A stretch of DNA of 64,000 nucleotides from positions 97,189,015 to 97,253,014 of the forward strand of contig OW799237.1 of the NCBI GenBank assembly GCA_941918925.1, in the 5' to 3' direction. This DNA is from Phyto melanocephala (Eukaryota > Arthropoda > Insecta > Diptera > Rhinophoridae). A model generated the notes under the pieces. The model was not told where the DNA came from. It did no database searches and saw nothing but the letters and a program-made list of their open reading frames with translations. A program made the translations under genes and the position numbers. Positions 1 through 10,740 of the stretch are shown in pieces. Position 1 is the stretch's first letter, and every line of letters starts with the position of its first letter.

Positions 1-4
1 GCAT

Positions 5-250
5 ACATATCGATGCCTTACTTCCTCAACCTCGTATCATAAAAAAATACGGTTTTGACTTTTTCATATCAAACGATTGTTTTATGCTTTAACTAAAAAA
101 GATTAGTATATTATTACTACTAATATACATAATAATTGCATTTAAACTTTTAACCAAACACCGAAGTAAAAAAAGATTAACCGTTTTTTTTTCTCCTGAA
201 AAATTTTATTTTTTAAGATTCGAGGTTAAGGAAGTAAGGCATCGATATAT
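5..250. mobile_element. MITE-like element with ~29-bp terminal inverted repeats
   Basis: Positions 5-34 and 221-250 are inverted copies of one another with a single mismatch (outer motif TATCGATGCCTTACTTCC). The roughly 185 bp between them are AT-rich and hold no ORF. Small size, matched ends and no coding capacity fit a non-autonomous DNA transposon. I cannot assign a superfamily: the flanks are short AT runs, so a target duplication (AT or ATAT) is ambiguous, and the left end lies four bases from the window edge. Confidence 0.75.
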
Positions 251-339
251 TTAATGTTATTTAACAATATATATTTAATATATCCCTATTTTGGAATAAT
301 TATTTAACATTACATATGTGTATATTTGATAAATAATAA

Positions 340-632
340 TCCTACTATAATAATATAATAAATGTGAATGTTTGTGTGTTTGGATGTTTGTTACTCAATC
401 ACGCAAAAACGGCTGAACGTTTAAATGAAATTCGGCACATAGATAAATAACAATCTAGATTAACACATAGGCTACTTTTTATCACGATAACCAGGAGAAG
501 TCGTTAGCAAACTCATCATTACACAGCCTAAACGGGTTGTTTGTGTTGTAAATATTTTTGTTTTTGTTGTTAATACTAAGTCTACCTTTTATCCCGATAA
601 CTACGCAGACGAAGTCGCGGGCACAAGCTAGT
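340..632 (+). mobile_element. Helitron-like non-autonomous element, copy 1
   Basis: The segment begins TCCTACTATAATAATATAAT after an A and ends ACAAGCTAG before a T, matching the Helitron rule of insertion between A and T with a 5' TC and a 3' CTRR end. Near the 3' end GACGAAGTC can form a short hairpin. A related, more decayed copy lies at 53526-53706 and shares the 5' block (AATGTTTGTGTGTTTGGAT) and the 3' block (CAGACGAAGTCGC). No ORF is present, so it would need Rep/helicase protein from elsewhere. The class is inferred from termini only. Confidence 0.6.
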
Positions 633-1087
633 ATTTATATATAATTTATCTGTATAAATTTTTTAAATATTGAAGTTCGAAAATTTTTTTATATATAATA
701 ATAAAACTGAATAAATGGATTTCATTTTTTTAAATATGTAGACATGACATGTTTGTTATGGCACTTTTTAAGATGTTTTGGCACTTTTTAGCTAAAATTT
801 TGGCACAAGACTGAAATTCTCATATACCATCACTGATGAGTAGTATATGAAATATCATGACCAGCAAAATACGATGTACTATGAAAAAAAAACTAAACTA
901 AATAAATATGTATTTTTATGTAATTTTCCCATTGAGTAGTTAGTATTTTTTAAATGAACTACATACGTAAATTTATTATTTTACAATGGGATGTTTTTAT
1001 ATATGTATGTTTTTTATATGTATGTACGTATTTCATATGGGATGAATGGTGATACAAACTATTGTTATTGCATGACTACACGTTGTG

Positions 1088-1137
1088 AAGGGTATATAAA
1101 ATTCGGCACGGCCAAATATAGCACTCTTACTTGTTTT
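1088..1137. repeat. Short interspersed repeat end ending in CTCTTACTTGTTTTT
   Basis: The block starting GAAGGGTATATAAAATTCGGC and ending CACTCTTACTTGTTTTT recurs in diverged form at 13553-13596 (AAGGGTATTAACAGCCGAAT, then ACTCTTACTTGTTTTT). It looks like the conserved end of an interspersed element; the other end was not found. Confidence 0.45.
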
Positions 1138-2154
1138 TTAAGTATCTTAACTTTCTCAACAATAAAAGTCTGCTAGATCCTCTTCTATCTTCTATTCCAA
1201 GCTAAAAATAGATGGATGCACACTTCGATAGAAACTAGAAAGGCCCTAAGTCATACTTTTTACGAATTTGAGGTTTTTAGTGATTTCAATACATTTCACA
1301 CAAATACACGTCACACACAAATCTAAAGCAATAGTATTAAAGATAATAGTTTTACAAGGAATTTTACAAAAGAAATTACATTATAATAATACTGTTTCTG
1401 TTACATTTTTACCTTCTCCTGTAAAATTACCATTATTTAAGTTAGGCCTTTTCTACTTGTGACAAACGATAAGTTTTAATATAATGAAGGTGTATAAAGC
1501 AGTTTCACATATAAATACGGTTTGGATTGTTTTTTTTTTTAATTTGTAAATTTCTAATTTAGTTGCACAATCCCACTAATTCCAAAGTAACGACTAAGAG
1601 TCATAATTAATTTTCTAAGGATTTTTTTATGTACTAGGATGTGTGCGTAAAAGTGTAGTTAAATGTGGTATTATCACAAAGATCTTTTTATTGGCACAAT
1701 GATTTGTAGTTGATATTTTTCTCTTAATCTCTTTTAAGTTTAAATATAAATCCAGGTTTACTACTGCTAGTTACCCAAAAATATCCACTGTTATTATTAC
1801 CGTTGTCATATGCACAAGAGTCTCAATAACAAATGCTGCTAGTTAGTCCTTCTATTGCTGCAACTGATACTCTAGTTTGTGTTGTAGTTAATACATAAAG
1901 CACAACTTTGACATGCAAAAAATTAGATTACAACTACAAATGCATATGTAAGTATATAAGTAATTAGTTGAAATTGAAATTCCAATGCTACAGATAAGTG
2001 TGAGAGCGCAAGTAAATGTTAGTGTGTATGTGTGCTGAAAATCATATGCACATTAAACCGTACTGAAGAAAACTTCGGCATACACTTTTGTGTAAATAAT
2101 TATATGTATGTATATTATATTCATAGTATATATATATATGTTCACGTCGTTTCT
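1138..2154. other. AT-rich non-coding stretch, nothing recognised
   Basis: About 1 kb of AT-rich sequence with only short, low-complexity reading frames and a TA-rich run near 2120-2140. I see no gene, repeat boundary or RNA. Confidence 0.5.
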
Positions 2155-2350
2155 GTAAGGAGCATAAGGCCGTTATGATTAGTTCGGATTATGTTTTTCA
2201 CTTTATGCGGTTTCTGTAATCGTTGGGGCTTAGACTGCAATAGCTGATTGGGGTTCTGCATCCGATTCTGGTGCTAAGGCTGCCAGCGGACCTCCAATTT
2301 GGCATTGACCAGAGCCTCGTTAGCGATAACAGGGGTCTCCAAACCTATTT
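2155..2350. other. GC-richer island of unknown origin
   Basis: This stretch (for example CAATCGTTGGGGCTTAG-like text near 2217-2237 and CTGCCAGCGGACCTCC at 2280-2295) is clearly richer in G and C than its neighbours. I could not read a convincing protein in any frame. Its composition resembles the untranslated or coding parts of the LINEs in this window, so a decayed element is the likeliest explanation; the RT-like frame at 2357-2581 follows directly. Confidence 0.4.
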
Positions 2351-2356
2351 CGGATA

Positions 2357-2581
2357 GTGGGATCGGTTGTCATATTGGAAAGAATTGACTATGTACCAAA
2401 ATTTGAATATTGTGTATTTTCCATTAGACCACTACATGCATTATTACAGCGTACCGAAAGAAACAATTTTTCGTACTCCTTTGAATATAACGTATATTGT
2501 CAAGGCAATATGTCTACATATCTTCGATATTTACAATTAGATCTAAAAGTGTTATATATAATTTTTTCTAGAAATAACTAA
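2357..2581 (+). pseudogene. Possible LINE reverse-transcriptase C-terminal remnant
   Basis: A 74-residue open frame contains KFEYCVFSIRPL, then LLQRTERNNFSYSF, then MSTYLRYLQLDLKVL. In the region after the RT thumb of Jockey and related LINEs one expects a similar order: a (K/R)LEYC...W.P block, an RIERVQ...F.RYA block, then an LPPY..R..LLDLKTL block. The order and spacing fit, but identity is weak and there is no YADD core. The GC-richer segment just upstream may belong to the same relic. A chance ORF remains possible. Confidence 0.3.
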
Positions 2582-3731
2582 TGCTTTGCTTTAAGGCTCA
2601 AGAAAGATTTTAAAGTGGCTCCTACGTTTCGCACAGCACAACACAACAGAAAGGAACAATTGTTTCATATTTATCGCAATACTTTCATTTCATTTTGATA
2701 TAAGGGTTGAATGCTAGAGTAAAAGTAACCAAATCTTAGTGAGTAAATTCTAGATCCAGATAGTTGAGATAAATGGCTTTTGGAGAAAAATATTTCTTTT
2801 CTAGAGGTAAATAAAATCGAATTTACACTCTTTAAAATCCTAATGTAAGTTGCGATGAAGTTACAAAAAATACAAAAGGTCGACCACTAAATTTGACAAA
2901 AACAATATTTTTTTTCGAAACCCCCTCTTTGAAAATATTTTATAATCGTAGGTGCACAATACATTTTTTTTATAGTGGTACTCTCTAATATATGTTCATG
3001 CAAATGTTTTGTGTAATTTTAAAGATGATGTATTTGGTATGCTTTTGGATAATTAACGAAAATTGGTTTTAAACTTGATTGGCAATAACATTTGAAATTG
3101 TAAAGGAATGTTTTTGTTAATTGTTCAAATACGAAGAATTGTAAATAATGTTTAGCTTTGAATTAACAAATGCTTCTTTAATTTATTAAGCCAATAATCA
3201 AGTGTGTGTGTGTGTGCAAAGAGGTGGTAATGGTTGTTACGATTAGAAAAAATTTAATTAAAGCAGCAAATTATATTTAATTTGCAAATAATTGTTTTAT
3301 GCTTTCCTCCTTATCTACTTTGAGTAAATTCAATCCGTGTAGAATAGTCAATACCTAAAAGAAAAAATATTAATTTTTGATTAAGTTAATTTCATAAATA
3401 ATTAATTTTCCTTAAAAATTTTTTAATTAAATTTTAAACATTTAAGAACACTGAAAAATTATACCGATATTATTCGATTGGAATGCTAAAATCGTAAAAT
3501 TATTAATAATTTGTTATAAATTAAAATAACATCTTTAAATAAATAATTATTTAAAGCATATTATTGACATAATAATTCAAAAAAATTGTGCACAAATTAA
3601 ATATTTTAAATTCTACAAACTTTCTTTTAAGTATTCTAACAAAGAGTAGTCGATCTTAAAAAAATAGAATAGGGTCTATGTAAGGAAATAACAGAAAATT
3701 TTATTCAAATCATATGCCCATGAGTACTATT
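2582..3731. other. AT-rich non-coding stretch with one TG microsatellite
   Basis: No gene is seen. The only ordered feature is a short (GT)n run at about 3202-3216. Confidence 0.5.
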
Positions 3732-4786
3732 TAGGGTGATCGATTATTCGACTTATTTAAGAAACCGGTTTTCAAATAGTTTGAAATTTAGAATTTAAAA
3801 AAAAACCGGTTGCTATTTTGAAAATTGAGAAAAAACCGTTTAACCGGTTCGTATATATAAAATATAATATATAAAGAAAAAATTTAAAAATATTTAAAAA
3901 AAGATTATAATAAAAAAATTATATCTAAATATAAAATTTTTACAGTTTATATACGTTTGGCTGCACAATAACGCAATAACTGACATGAATGCAGTTGACT
4001 AATTTGGTTTTAATTAGTTGCATTTAAGGACAAAAGGTACTCTTTACAAGTAAAATAAATAAATACAATAAATTAATACAAAATAAATAAGAGTTTTTAT
4101 AAGGCTGTTATAAATTTTTGTATCTCCTTCCGTACATTTTTTAAGTGTTAGATAAATCTTTTAAACTAAATGCACTAACGTATTTTGTTTGAAATGATTT
4201 CTGTAATTTGAAATAAATTTTAAAGGCTTGAGAGAAAATCTTTAAAATTTTATTTTAAAAATTCTTTCTTATACCCCTGACAGACATACAAATATAGGCA
4301 TAAACTAGTTTGTTCGATGGTTTAATTGAAATTAAAATAGACAGACACTCAATGTCATTAATTAAAATTAGGATCTGGAAGAAGAGATTATTGGTTTTTC
4401 TTTATTGTAACTACACTTTTTCCCTAAAAGTGATCGATCAGCTAAGTTTATGCTTCAATCACCCTTAACTTTTAAAATTAGTTTTATATCCCATTAAAAA
4501 ATAATATTTAAGTTCAATTATTTTTCTTATTTTGCATTTGTTTTTTTAACAAAAAATTAATTTCTTACAATATTATGGAAGAATATTTAATAGTTTTTAT
4601 TTTCTAAATATACTATGGTACGACTTGTTACAAAGATATATTAAAATAAACTTTAAAAAATAAAAAACCGGATTTTTCGGATAAAAAAACCGGTGTATTT
4701 GAAAAATCAACATTTAAAAAAAACCGTCAGCAGAAAGAGAAAAAACCGGGTTTTCCACCGGTTGTAAAACCGAGTCGATCACCCTA
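3732..4786. mobile_element. Non-autonomous hAT-type element with 8-bp target duplication
   Basis: The ends are perfect 12-bp inverted repeats, TAGGGTGATCGA at 3732-3743 and TCGATCACCCTA at 4775-4786. They are flanked by an exact 8-bp duplication, GTACTATT, at 3724-3731 and 4787-4794. Eight-base duplications with TAGGG-type ends are characteristic of the hAT superfamily. Both ends carry clustered AACCGG motifs in poly-A context (about 3763, 3805, 3842 and again 4667-4765), the arrangement expected of subterminal transposase-binding repeats. The 1055-bp body encodes no transposase, so mobilisation would need an autonomous hAT elsewhere. Confidence 0.85.
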
Positions 4787-4904
4787 GTACTATTACATTA
4801 CGTATTGAACAAGTTATGCTCTTAATGTTTATTTTAGATTTACGTAGTGGCAACGATCCAAAAACTTGTATTTTTAATTAATCTGCTGCCTAGCTTCTTT
4901 AGAA

Positions 4905-5215
4905 TATGAGCACAGGGCTCGATTCTAGGTCCTGTACTGTGAAATATCAGTTGTGATGATATCCTGCATATCAAGATGTCAGGTGACACCTATCTGGTCG
5001 GTTATGCCGACGACATTGTGGCCGTTATTGCAGCACGTAACACGGAAAAAGCGCAGAGAAAGCTTAACAAAGTTATGTTTAAAACAAAGTTATGGCTAGA
5101 TTCCCATAACCTTAAGCTCAAAAAACAGGGGTTTTTAGTGGATGCAAGCTTCACATACCAGTACTGTGACGACAGTATCTGAGACGCTTCAGGCATTTTC
5201 CTCCATTCCCGAAAA
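4905..5215 (+). pseudogene. R1-like LINE ORF2 remnant with internal deletion
   Basis: The frame reads QGSILGPVL, an in-frame TGA where Trp is expected (near 4940), then NIS and, further on, VGYADDIVAVIAARNTEKAQ. These are the PQGS..GP block and the YADD catalytic block of a LINE reverse transcriptase, in a style typical of the R1 group. After the helix LWLDSHNLKLKK the text jumps to TYQYCDDSI, stop, DASGIFLHS, which resembles the C-terminal cysteine-histidine motif of R1-type ORF2 (C.YC..S.EDA.H.FLHC). RT domain end and C-terminal zinc motif are thus fused, with the thumb region and connector missing. The upstream endonuclease and early RT are absent. The full-length LOA-like element starts about 55 bp downstream. 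Confidence 0.7.
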
Positions 5216-5527
5216 AAAAATGATTATTATAATTATTATTATTGTAATTGTAAATAAAACATAAATCAAAACAAATCCGTGTGGAGTCGTTTGCTTATTT
5301 TTACTCCCATCGGACGCGTCCCCAGGTGGCGGATAGGGGGGGCGGATGTAGTGTGGGGGGCCTGAGCTCTTTATAGAGTGGGAAAGACCTACCCATCTAA
5401 ATGAGTAGAGATTTGTCGCATTATGTAGTGATCAGATCCCGTACACTACCTCTGACCCTAGGGGTTCCTAGAACTCCTCGCGGACTAAATAAAAATAAGA
5501 TAGGGCGGTTCCCAAAATAAACCAAAT

Positions 5528-7026
5528 ATGGATAAAGTTAAGAAAGAAATAAAAGTTACGGTGCAGAGCCTTATAAACTCAGTACCGGCGGCTAATGGTG
5601 GTGAGCAAGCAGGCCCCGAGTCGTCGTCATCAAATGACTGTAAGGAAACAATTTCGGAGGTGGGCAACTTGGCTTCCGTTATTGATAAAGCATCAAGAAG
5701 AATAGAGAACGAGGGATCGGATCCAAGGGTGAGCTTTAAGCATCCCCAGCCACACAAGACTGGCGAGGAATCCGACACCTCTGACTCAAATATAGAAGAT
5801 GCTGACACTACGGTGTTATGCACAAAGGATACCTCTGAGGTAGATAAAATGGTTGAGGAAGTAAGTGCAAGCATTGCCAAACTCACCACAGACAAAATAA
5901 GAACTCTCTCCGGAGCGCAGCAGAGGAAGACTGCCAAAAAGAAACAGAGAGTAAATAAGAAAGGTCAGCGGGATGTCCCTAAAGAGAAAGACTAATCTAC
6001 ACCCATTTCTACCGAAAAGGGTAAGAGGATTCGATCTCCGGAGGAACAGAACACCGTTGGCAATACTAAAAAGAAGAAAAGTTACCAGCAGGGAAGTAAA
6101 ACGGTTAGCATTTCCCAACTCCCGAAAGAAGACCCTCCGGCCAATCTGAAAGGAGAAGGTAATGAACCAATAGCTTCAACCTCAAAACAGGCGAAAGCGG
6201 TAGCTAAAAATATAGGTGATGGTGAAACAGCCGGAAAAAAACCCCACCATCACGTAAAAGAAAGTCGGAAGAAAAATCGGCTAAGGAGCAACCCACGTAT
6301 GCGAAAGTGGCCAGAAGGAAGATGACAGAGGAGCTATGCTATGCTGTTATCGACTCCAATAGCGCATCGGGCAAAATTCCAATGGCACATCAGAAGGAAG
6401 TAGAGAATGCCATAAATGAGAGGATTGTGCAGTATGTCCTGGAAGCAGATGATAATGCTCCACAGATCCATATAGATAGCTGTAGGTTCGCCAGGGAAGT
6501 ACTGTTTCTGCAACTAGAATCAGACACCTGCGCACATGTTATGAAAGACCTAGTGGGAGGCATACCAGCCCCATGGGAGGGTGGCAAACTTGCCATGGTG
6601 AAAAAAGCCGATATCCCATCCCTAACCAAGGTTTCATTTTTCGTTAAAGGTTGGGGCAGCAAACTTGATAGCAAGGCCATGCTTAGGATCATTGGCAAGC
6701 AAAATAGAGGTCTGGAAGTAGACAAATGGGAGGTTTTCCATCGTGAGGAAACTGACGATGGCACCCTGGTAGTTGCAGGAGTGGATAAACCCTCCATGTC
6801 TTACCTCGAGGAGTAAAAAGGGAAGGTGTACTTCGCGAGTACAACTATTTTCTTCAAAGTTGGTAAGACGCCCATTGGTTGGACACATAATCCAACGGAG
6901 AAGAAAGACCCTGACGAAGAAGCAAAGGAGGCTAAAGAGGATGAAGGCCACCCCGTGCCAATGAAGAGGGAGGAGTTGGAGATAACTCAATCCCAAGAAG
7001 AATCTCTTTTAGCCGAACAACAATGA
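5528..7026 (+). pseudogene. LOA-like ORF1 (DUF4780-like nucleic-acid-binding protein), disrupted
   Basis: ORF1 of the LINE. Residues 1-155 (5528-5992) are charged and Ser/Lys-rich (for example AKKKQRVNKKGQRDV), like disordered RNA-binding N-terminal regions. A TAA at 5993-5995 interrupts the frame, which then continues (EEQNTVGNTKKKK) until a one-base shift in the A/C run near 6232-6246. Frame resumes with PSRKRKSEEKSAKEQPTYAK and the folded part from YAKVARRKMTEELC to VAGVDKPSMSYLEE (about 6297-6813), which I read as the DUF4780 domain seen in insect retrotransposon ORF1 proteins. A second TAA at 6814-6816 is followed in frame by KVYFASTTIFFKVG and a Glu/Lys-rich tail ending at the TGA 7024-7026. 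No CCHC knuckle is visible. The stop overlaps the ORF2 start. Confidence 0.75.
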
Positions 7027-10000
7027 TACTGCTCTTGCAGATCAATCTCCATCGAAGCAGAACGGCTACACAAGCTTTGATGGAAAATATAACTAAAGGT
7101 AAGGTACACATAGTTCTCATTCAGGAACCCTGGACTGTTAAAGACAGAGTTACTGGATTGAATGAGTGTGATTACCAATTATTTTATGCTAAAACTGGGT
7201 CTCGACCCAGAACATGTATACTTTGTCATAAGGGATTAAATTTTCTTTTTTCCCCAGATTTATCTACAGCGGACGCCACTACCTTAATACATGGCTCACG
7301 CAATTTAATGCTGGCATCGGTGTACCAACCTTCTGATGCTCCGACACTACCACCAACGTCGGATTTAAGAAGTATGATAACATCGGCAAGGAGAACAGGT
7401 AGGAATATTTTAATAGGTTGTGATGCGAACTCGCATCACCTCTCTTGGGGCAGCACGAACTGTAACAGGAGAGGAGACGCCCTATGGGAATTCCTAAATG
7501 CTAATAACTTATTTACCCTTAACTCAGGTAATAAACCTACATTTATTAACAGAATTAGGGAAGAGGTAATTGATGTGACTATATGTTCAGAGAATTTAAT
7601 TGATGAAATTTGCGATTGGCACGTATCTGATATGCACTCTTATTCGGACCATCGCTATATTTTTATGACCTTAACTCATCCGCCACCGGAACCGGTGACT
7701 TTTAGGAATAAGGCCAGGACGGACTGGCCAAATTTTAGGTTAAGTCTTCAACATAAACTCGAAAATTATCCAGAACCGGATGAAAATCTGGACACGATAG
7801 ATTCGATGGTGGGAAGATTGACTGCCGATTTTAGGGAAACTTTTGAGGAGCATTGTCCACTCCGACAAAGGCGAACCCCAAGGGAAAAGCCCTGGATGAC
7901 AGGTGAACTGATTAATCTCAGGAAAGAAACCCGAAGGCTATTTAACAGAGCCTATCGAAAGAAACAATCAGTATACTGGGACGATTACAGTGAGAAGCTC
8001 AGAATATACAACAAAGCAATAAGAATCGCCAAACGCAGATCCTGGAGGCTTTTTTGCAATCAGGTGGACAGCGTGAATGACGCTTCTAGAATTAAGAAAT
8101 TCCTATCGAAAACCCACACCCAACCGGAAACCCTCGTTGACTCGGACGGGAAAAGGTCGGAGACGATGGAGGAGACGCTAGGAATACTTCCAAACGGAAA
8201 TGGCGGATGACGGAGAAATTCCACACCCCCATGACGGTAGTGCCACGACGGACATAATTATAACCACAAAGATGGTAAGAGAGGCGGTAAATAGTTTCTT
8301 GCCATATAAGGCACCAGGGCCGGACGGTATTTTTCCGGCTCTCCTACAAAAAGCATTGACCTAATCGACATAAGGCTGGCGAATATTTTTACTACTTGCC
8401 TGAAATATGCGTATACCCCTGTGGAATGGAGGGAGGCGAGAGTCGTTTTCATACCTAAACCAGGGAGGGAAAATTACGCAAATCCTAAAGCTTATAGACC
8501 CATAAGCTTAACATCATTCTTATTGAAAACCATGGAGCGTATCGTCGATGAAATGGTCAGAAGACGATTACCAGGCGTTTCAATGAGATTTGGACAACAC
8601 GCCTATATCAAGGGCAGATCTACTGAGACTGCTCTTCAGGAGGTTGTTTATCATATAGAGAGATCCTTCGACCTGGGTGTGTATACCATGGGCGTATTCA
8701 TAGACATAGAAGGAGCTTTCAATAACGTAATGACCTCGAGACTTATCGGTTCCTTGGAAAACTTAGGGTTAAGCCATGTCTTAATTGCATGGATTAGCAA
8801 TATGTTAAGGAACAGATGGATAAATTGTGAGGCAAATGGAGTAAGAAGAAGGGACAAAGTATGTCGAGGAACCCCGCAGGGAGGTATTTTATCTCCATTA
8901 ATATGGGTAACTACCATACATAGTCTACTGAAGATTCTATCGAACGAGGGATTCAAGCCTATCTGTTACGCAGATGATGTTGCGATACTGATCAGGGGGA
9001 CGAATCCAAATTCTTTATGTATGAGAGCAATGGAGGCTTTGAATATATCATATAACTGGGCGAAGGAGCGAGGGCTCAATGTCAACCCGGAAAAGACTGA
9101 AATCTGTTTGTTTACAAGAAAGAGGAAGATACCGGTGCATAGCTATCCCATCTTTCGGAATAAGGCAATTAAGATTGATAAAAAGGTCAAATACCTAGGA
9201 ATAGTACTTGATTGGAGACTATCCTGGAAGGACCACATTCAATGTAAAGTGGAGAGAGCTCAAAGAATATGGGCCCTCTGCAGAAGAGTGATTGGCTCAA
9301 AATGGGGCTTAAGCCCAAGGATGACACATTGGCTATATACGAGTGTACTGCGGCCTACAATTACGTACGCTTCGTTAGTATGGTGGACATCCTTAGAGAA
9401 GAAGGTGAATATAAAACCTCTTCAAAAGATTCAGAGACAGTGCTGCATTAGTATTTGCGGCGCCATGAGGACCACATCGACAATGGCCATTGAGAATATA
9501 TTATCCATTTGGCCTATTGAGATACAGGTAAAATATGAAGCGGCCTTAGCTGCCACAAGATTAATGGCAATAGATGAGTGGCTTATAAGAGAACATAAGA
9601 CCAGATACCAAAGAATAACGGATATCTTACCGATAGGAAATATTACGGAATTAACATGTGATAAAATCCCGATGAGATATGAGAATATTAACTGCATCAC
9701 CATTATACCGGAAGAGGGAGAATGGGATGAGATAATCAGGATGGGAAACACCCACGGAATCGATCTTTATACAGACGGTTCAAAGATTGGTGACCAAACT
9801 GGAATGGGCTTATACGACATAAGCCGAAATAGAGGCAAATACTTCCGTCTACCAGATCACAACACTATTTTTCAGGCTGAGATCATGGCGATTACGGAAG
9901 GAATTAAATGGATAAAGGAAACGAATAGCGAAACTTCGATTCGTATCTTTACGGATAGCCAATCAGTGATTAAGACATTGAGAAAGGAGAAAGTTGAATC

Positions 10001-10586
10001 CCGGAATGTTTTGCAATGCAAGAGTGAGATAAACTCATATGCAAATTGTGAACATCTGGAGATAATATGGATACCAAGCCATCACGGGCTGATCGGAAAC
10101 GAGAAAGCCGACAAATTATCCAAAATGGGAGCTCTTTTGAGTACTATAACTTTGGAGAACGCCAAACCCCTTAAACGATTTAAGGATGAACTTAAACGTT
10201 GGGCAATGGAAGAACATGTCAGAAAATGGCAAAGCACTGATGTCGGTAAGGTGACAAGAACACTCTGGGGTGACCCAAATCTTGGGAAGTCAAAGGAGAT
10301 TTTGAGACTAAGTAGACCTACACTTAGGAAATTAACCGGTGTAATTACAGGTCATACGGAGTTGAGAACTCATTTAGCACGCATGGGATTATCTGAGGAG
10401 ACGACATGTAGAGCTTGTGAGGAAGAGGATGAGACCCTGGTACACTACCTCTGTCATTGTCCTGCGTTTGGGCATATTAGGCGCGAAAATTTTACAGTGG
10501 ATAATATGCCGAACTTGGAATACCTGGGGAACTCGAACTGGAGATCCATAAGGCGTTACATTGAGGGGACTGGTTTCTTGGACTAG
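7023..10586 (+). pseudogene. LOA-like ORF2: endonuclease, reverse transcriptase, RNase H, zinc motif
   Basis: ORF2 nicks target DNA and copies the element RNA in place. Reading from ATG 7023: endonuclease with QINLHRS, LIQEPW, GCDANSHHLSWGS, VIDVTIC and SYSDHR catalytic motifs (7023-7680); a connector; RT with YRPISL, IDIEGAFNN, PQGGILSPL and CYADDVAIL (about 8490-8990) and LGIVLDWRLSWKDHI; RNase H with DLYTDGS, AEIMAI, IFTDSQ and IGNEKAD (about 9760-10115), keeping the acidic residues; and a C-terminal CRACEEEDETLVHYLCHC zinc motif near 10410. The frame is lost near 8190 and restored near 8350 by a second indel; the shifted interval still reads YKAPGPDGIFPALLQK in another frame. The stop is at 10584-10586. 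Without the two indels it would be roughly 1190 residues, normal for the group. Confidence 0.85.
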
Positions 10587-10719
10587 TCCGTTATTTATGG
10601 GAAATTATGTTTATGGTTTTTTGTTTGGGAATTCCGTTTTCCACATGGAGCGCACAACATGCCAACTGGGCATAGGTGTATACCTGTCATGGGTTTGGGC
10701 TTTTATACCCCTCCTTTTC

Positions 10720-10740
10720 AACCTAACCTAACTAAACCTA
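10720..10740 (+). repeat. LINE 3' tail of AACCT repeats
   Basis: The element ends CTTTTCAACCTAACCTAA followed by a decayed unit (CTAAACCTA). The second copy carries four clean AACCT units in the same place. The unit is the complement of the insect telomere repeat TTAGG. Confidence 0.7.

Larger units (their letters stand above)
5271..10738 (+). mobile_element. LOA-like non-LTR retrotransposon, near full length
   Basis: A two-ORF LINE of about 5.5 kb: 5' UTR (5271-5527, GC-rich with GGTGGCGGATAGGGGGGGCG), ORF1 (5528-7026), ORF2 (7023-10586), 3' UTR and an (AACCT)-type tail. The 9-mer TAAATCAAA lies at 5262-5270 and again at 10739-10747, a plausible target duplication that fixes both ends. ORF2 carries an apurinic-type endonuclease, reverse transcriptase, RNase H and a terminal zinc motif, an order known from the I/LOA group; the DUF4780-like ORF1 also fits LOA. 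A truncated, almost identical copy is at 24752-27770 and a short tail at 41236-41297. The element carries two ORF1 stops and three net frame changes, so this copy is probably not autonomous. Confidence 0.85.

Noticed and set aside
4905..5215. R1-like sequence as a sign of ribosomal DNA
   Set aside because: No 28S rRNA sequence flanks it.
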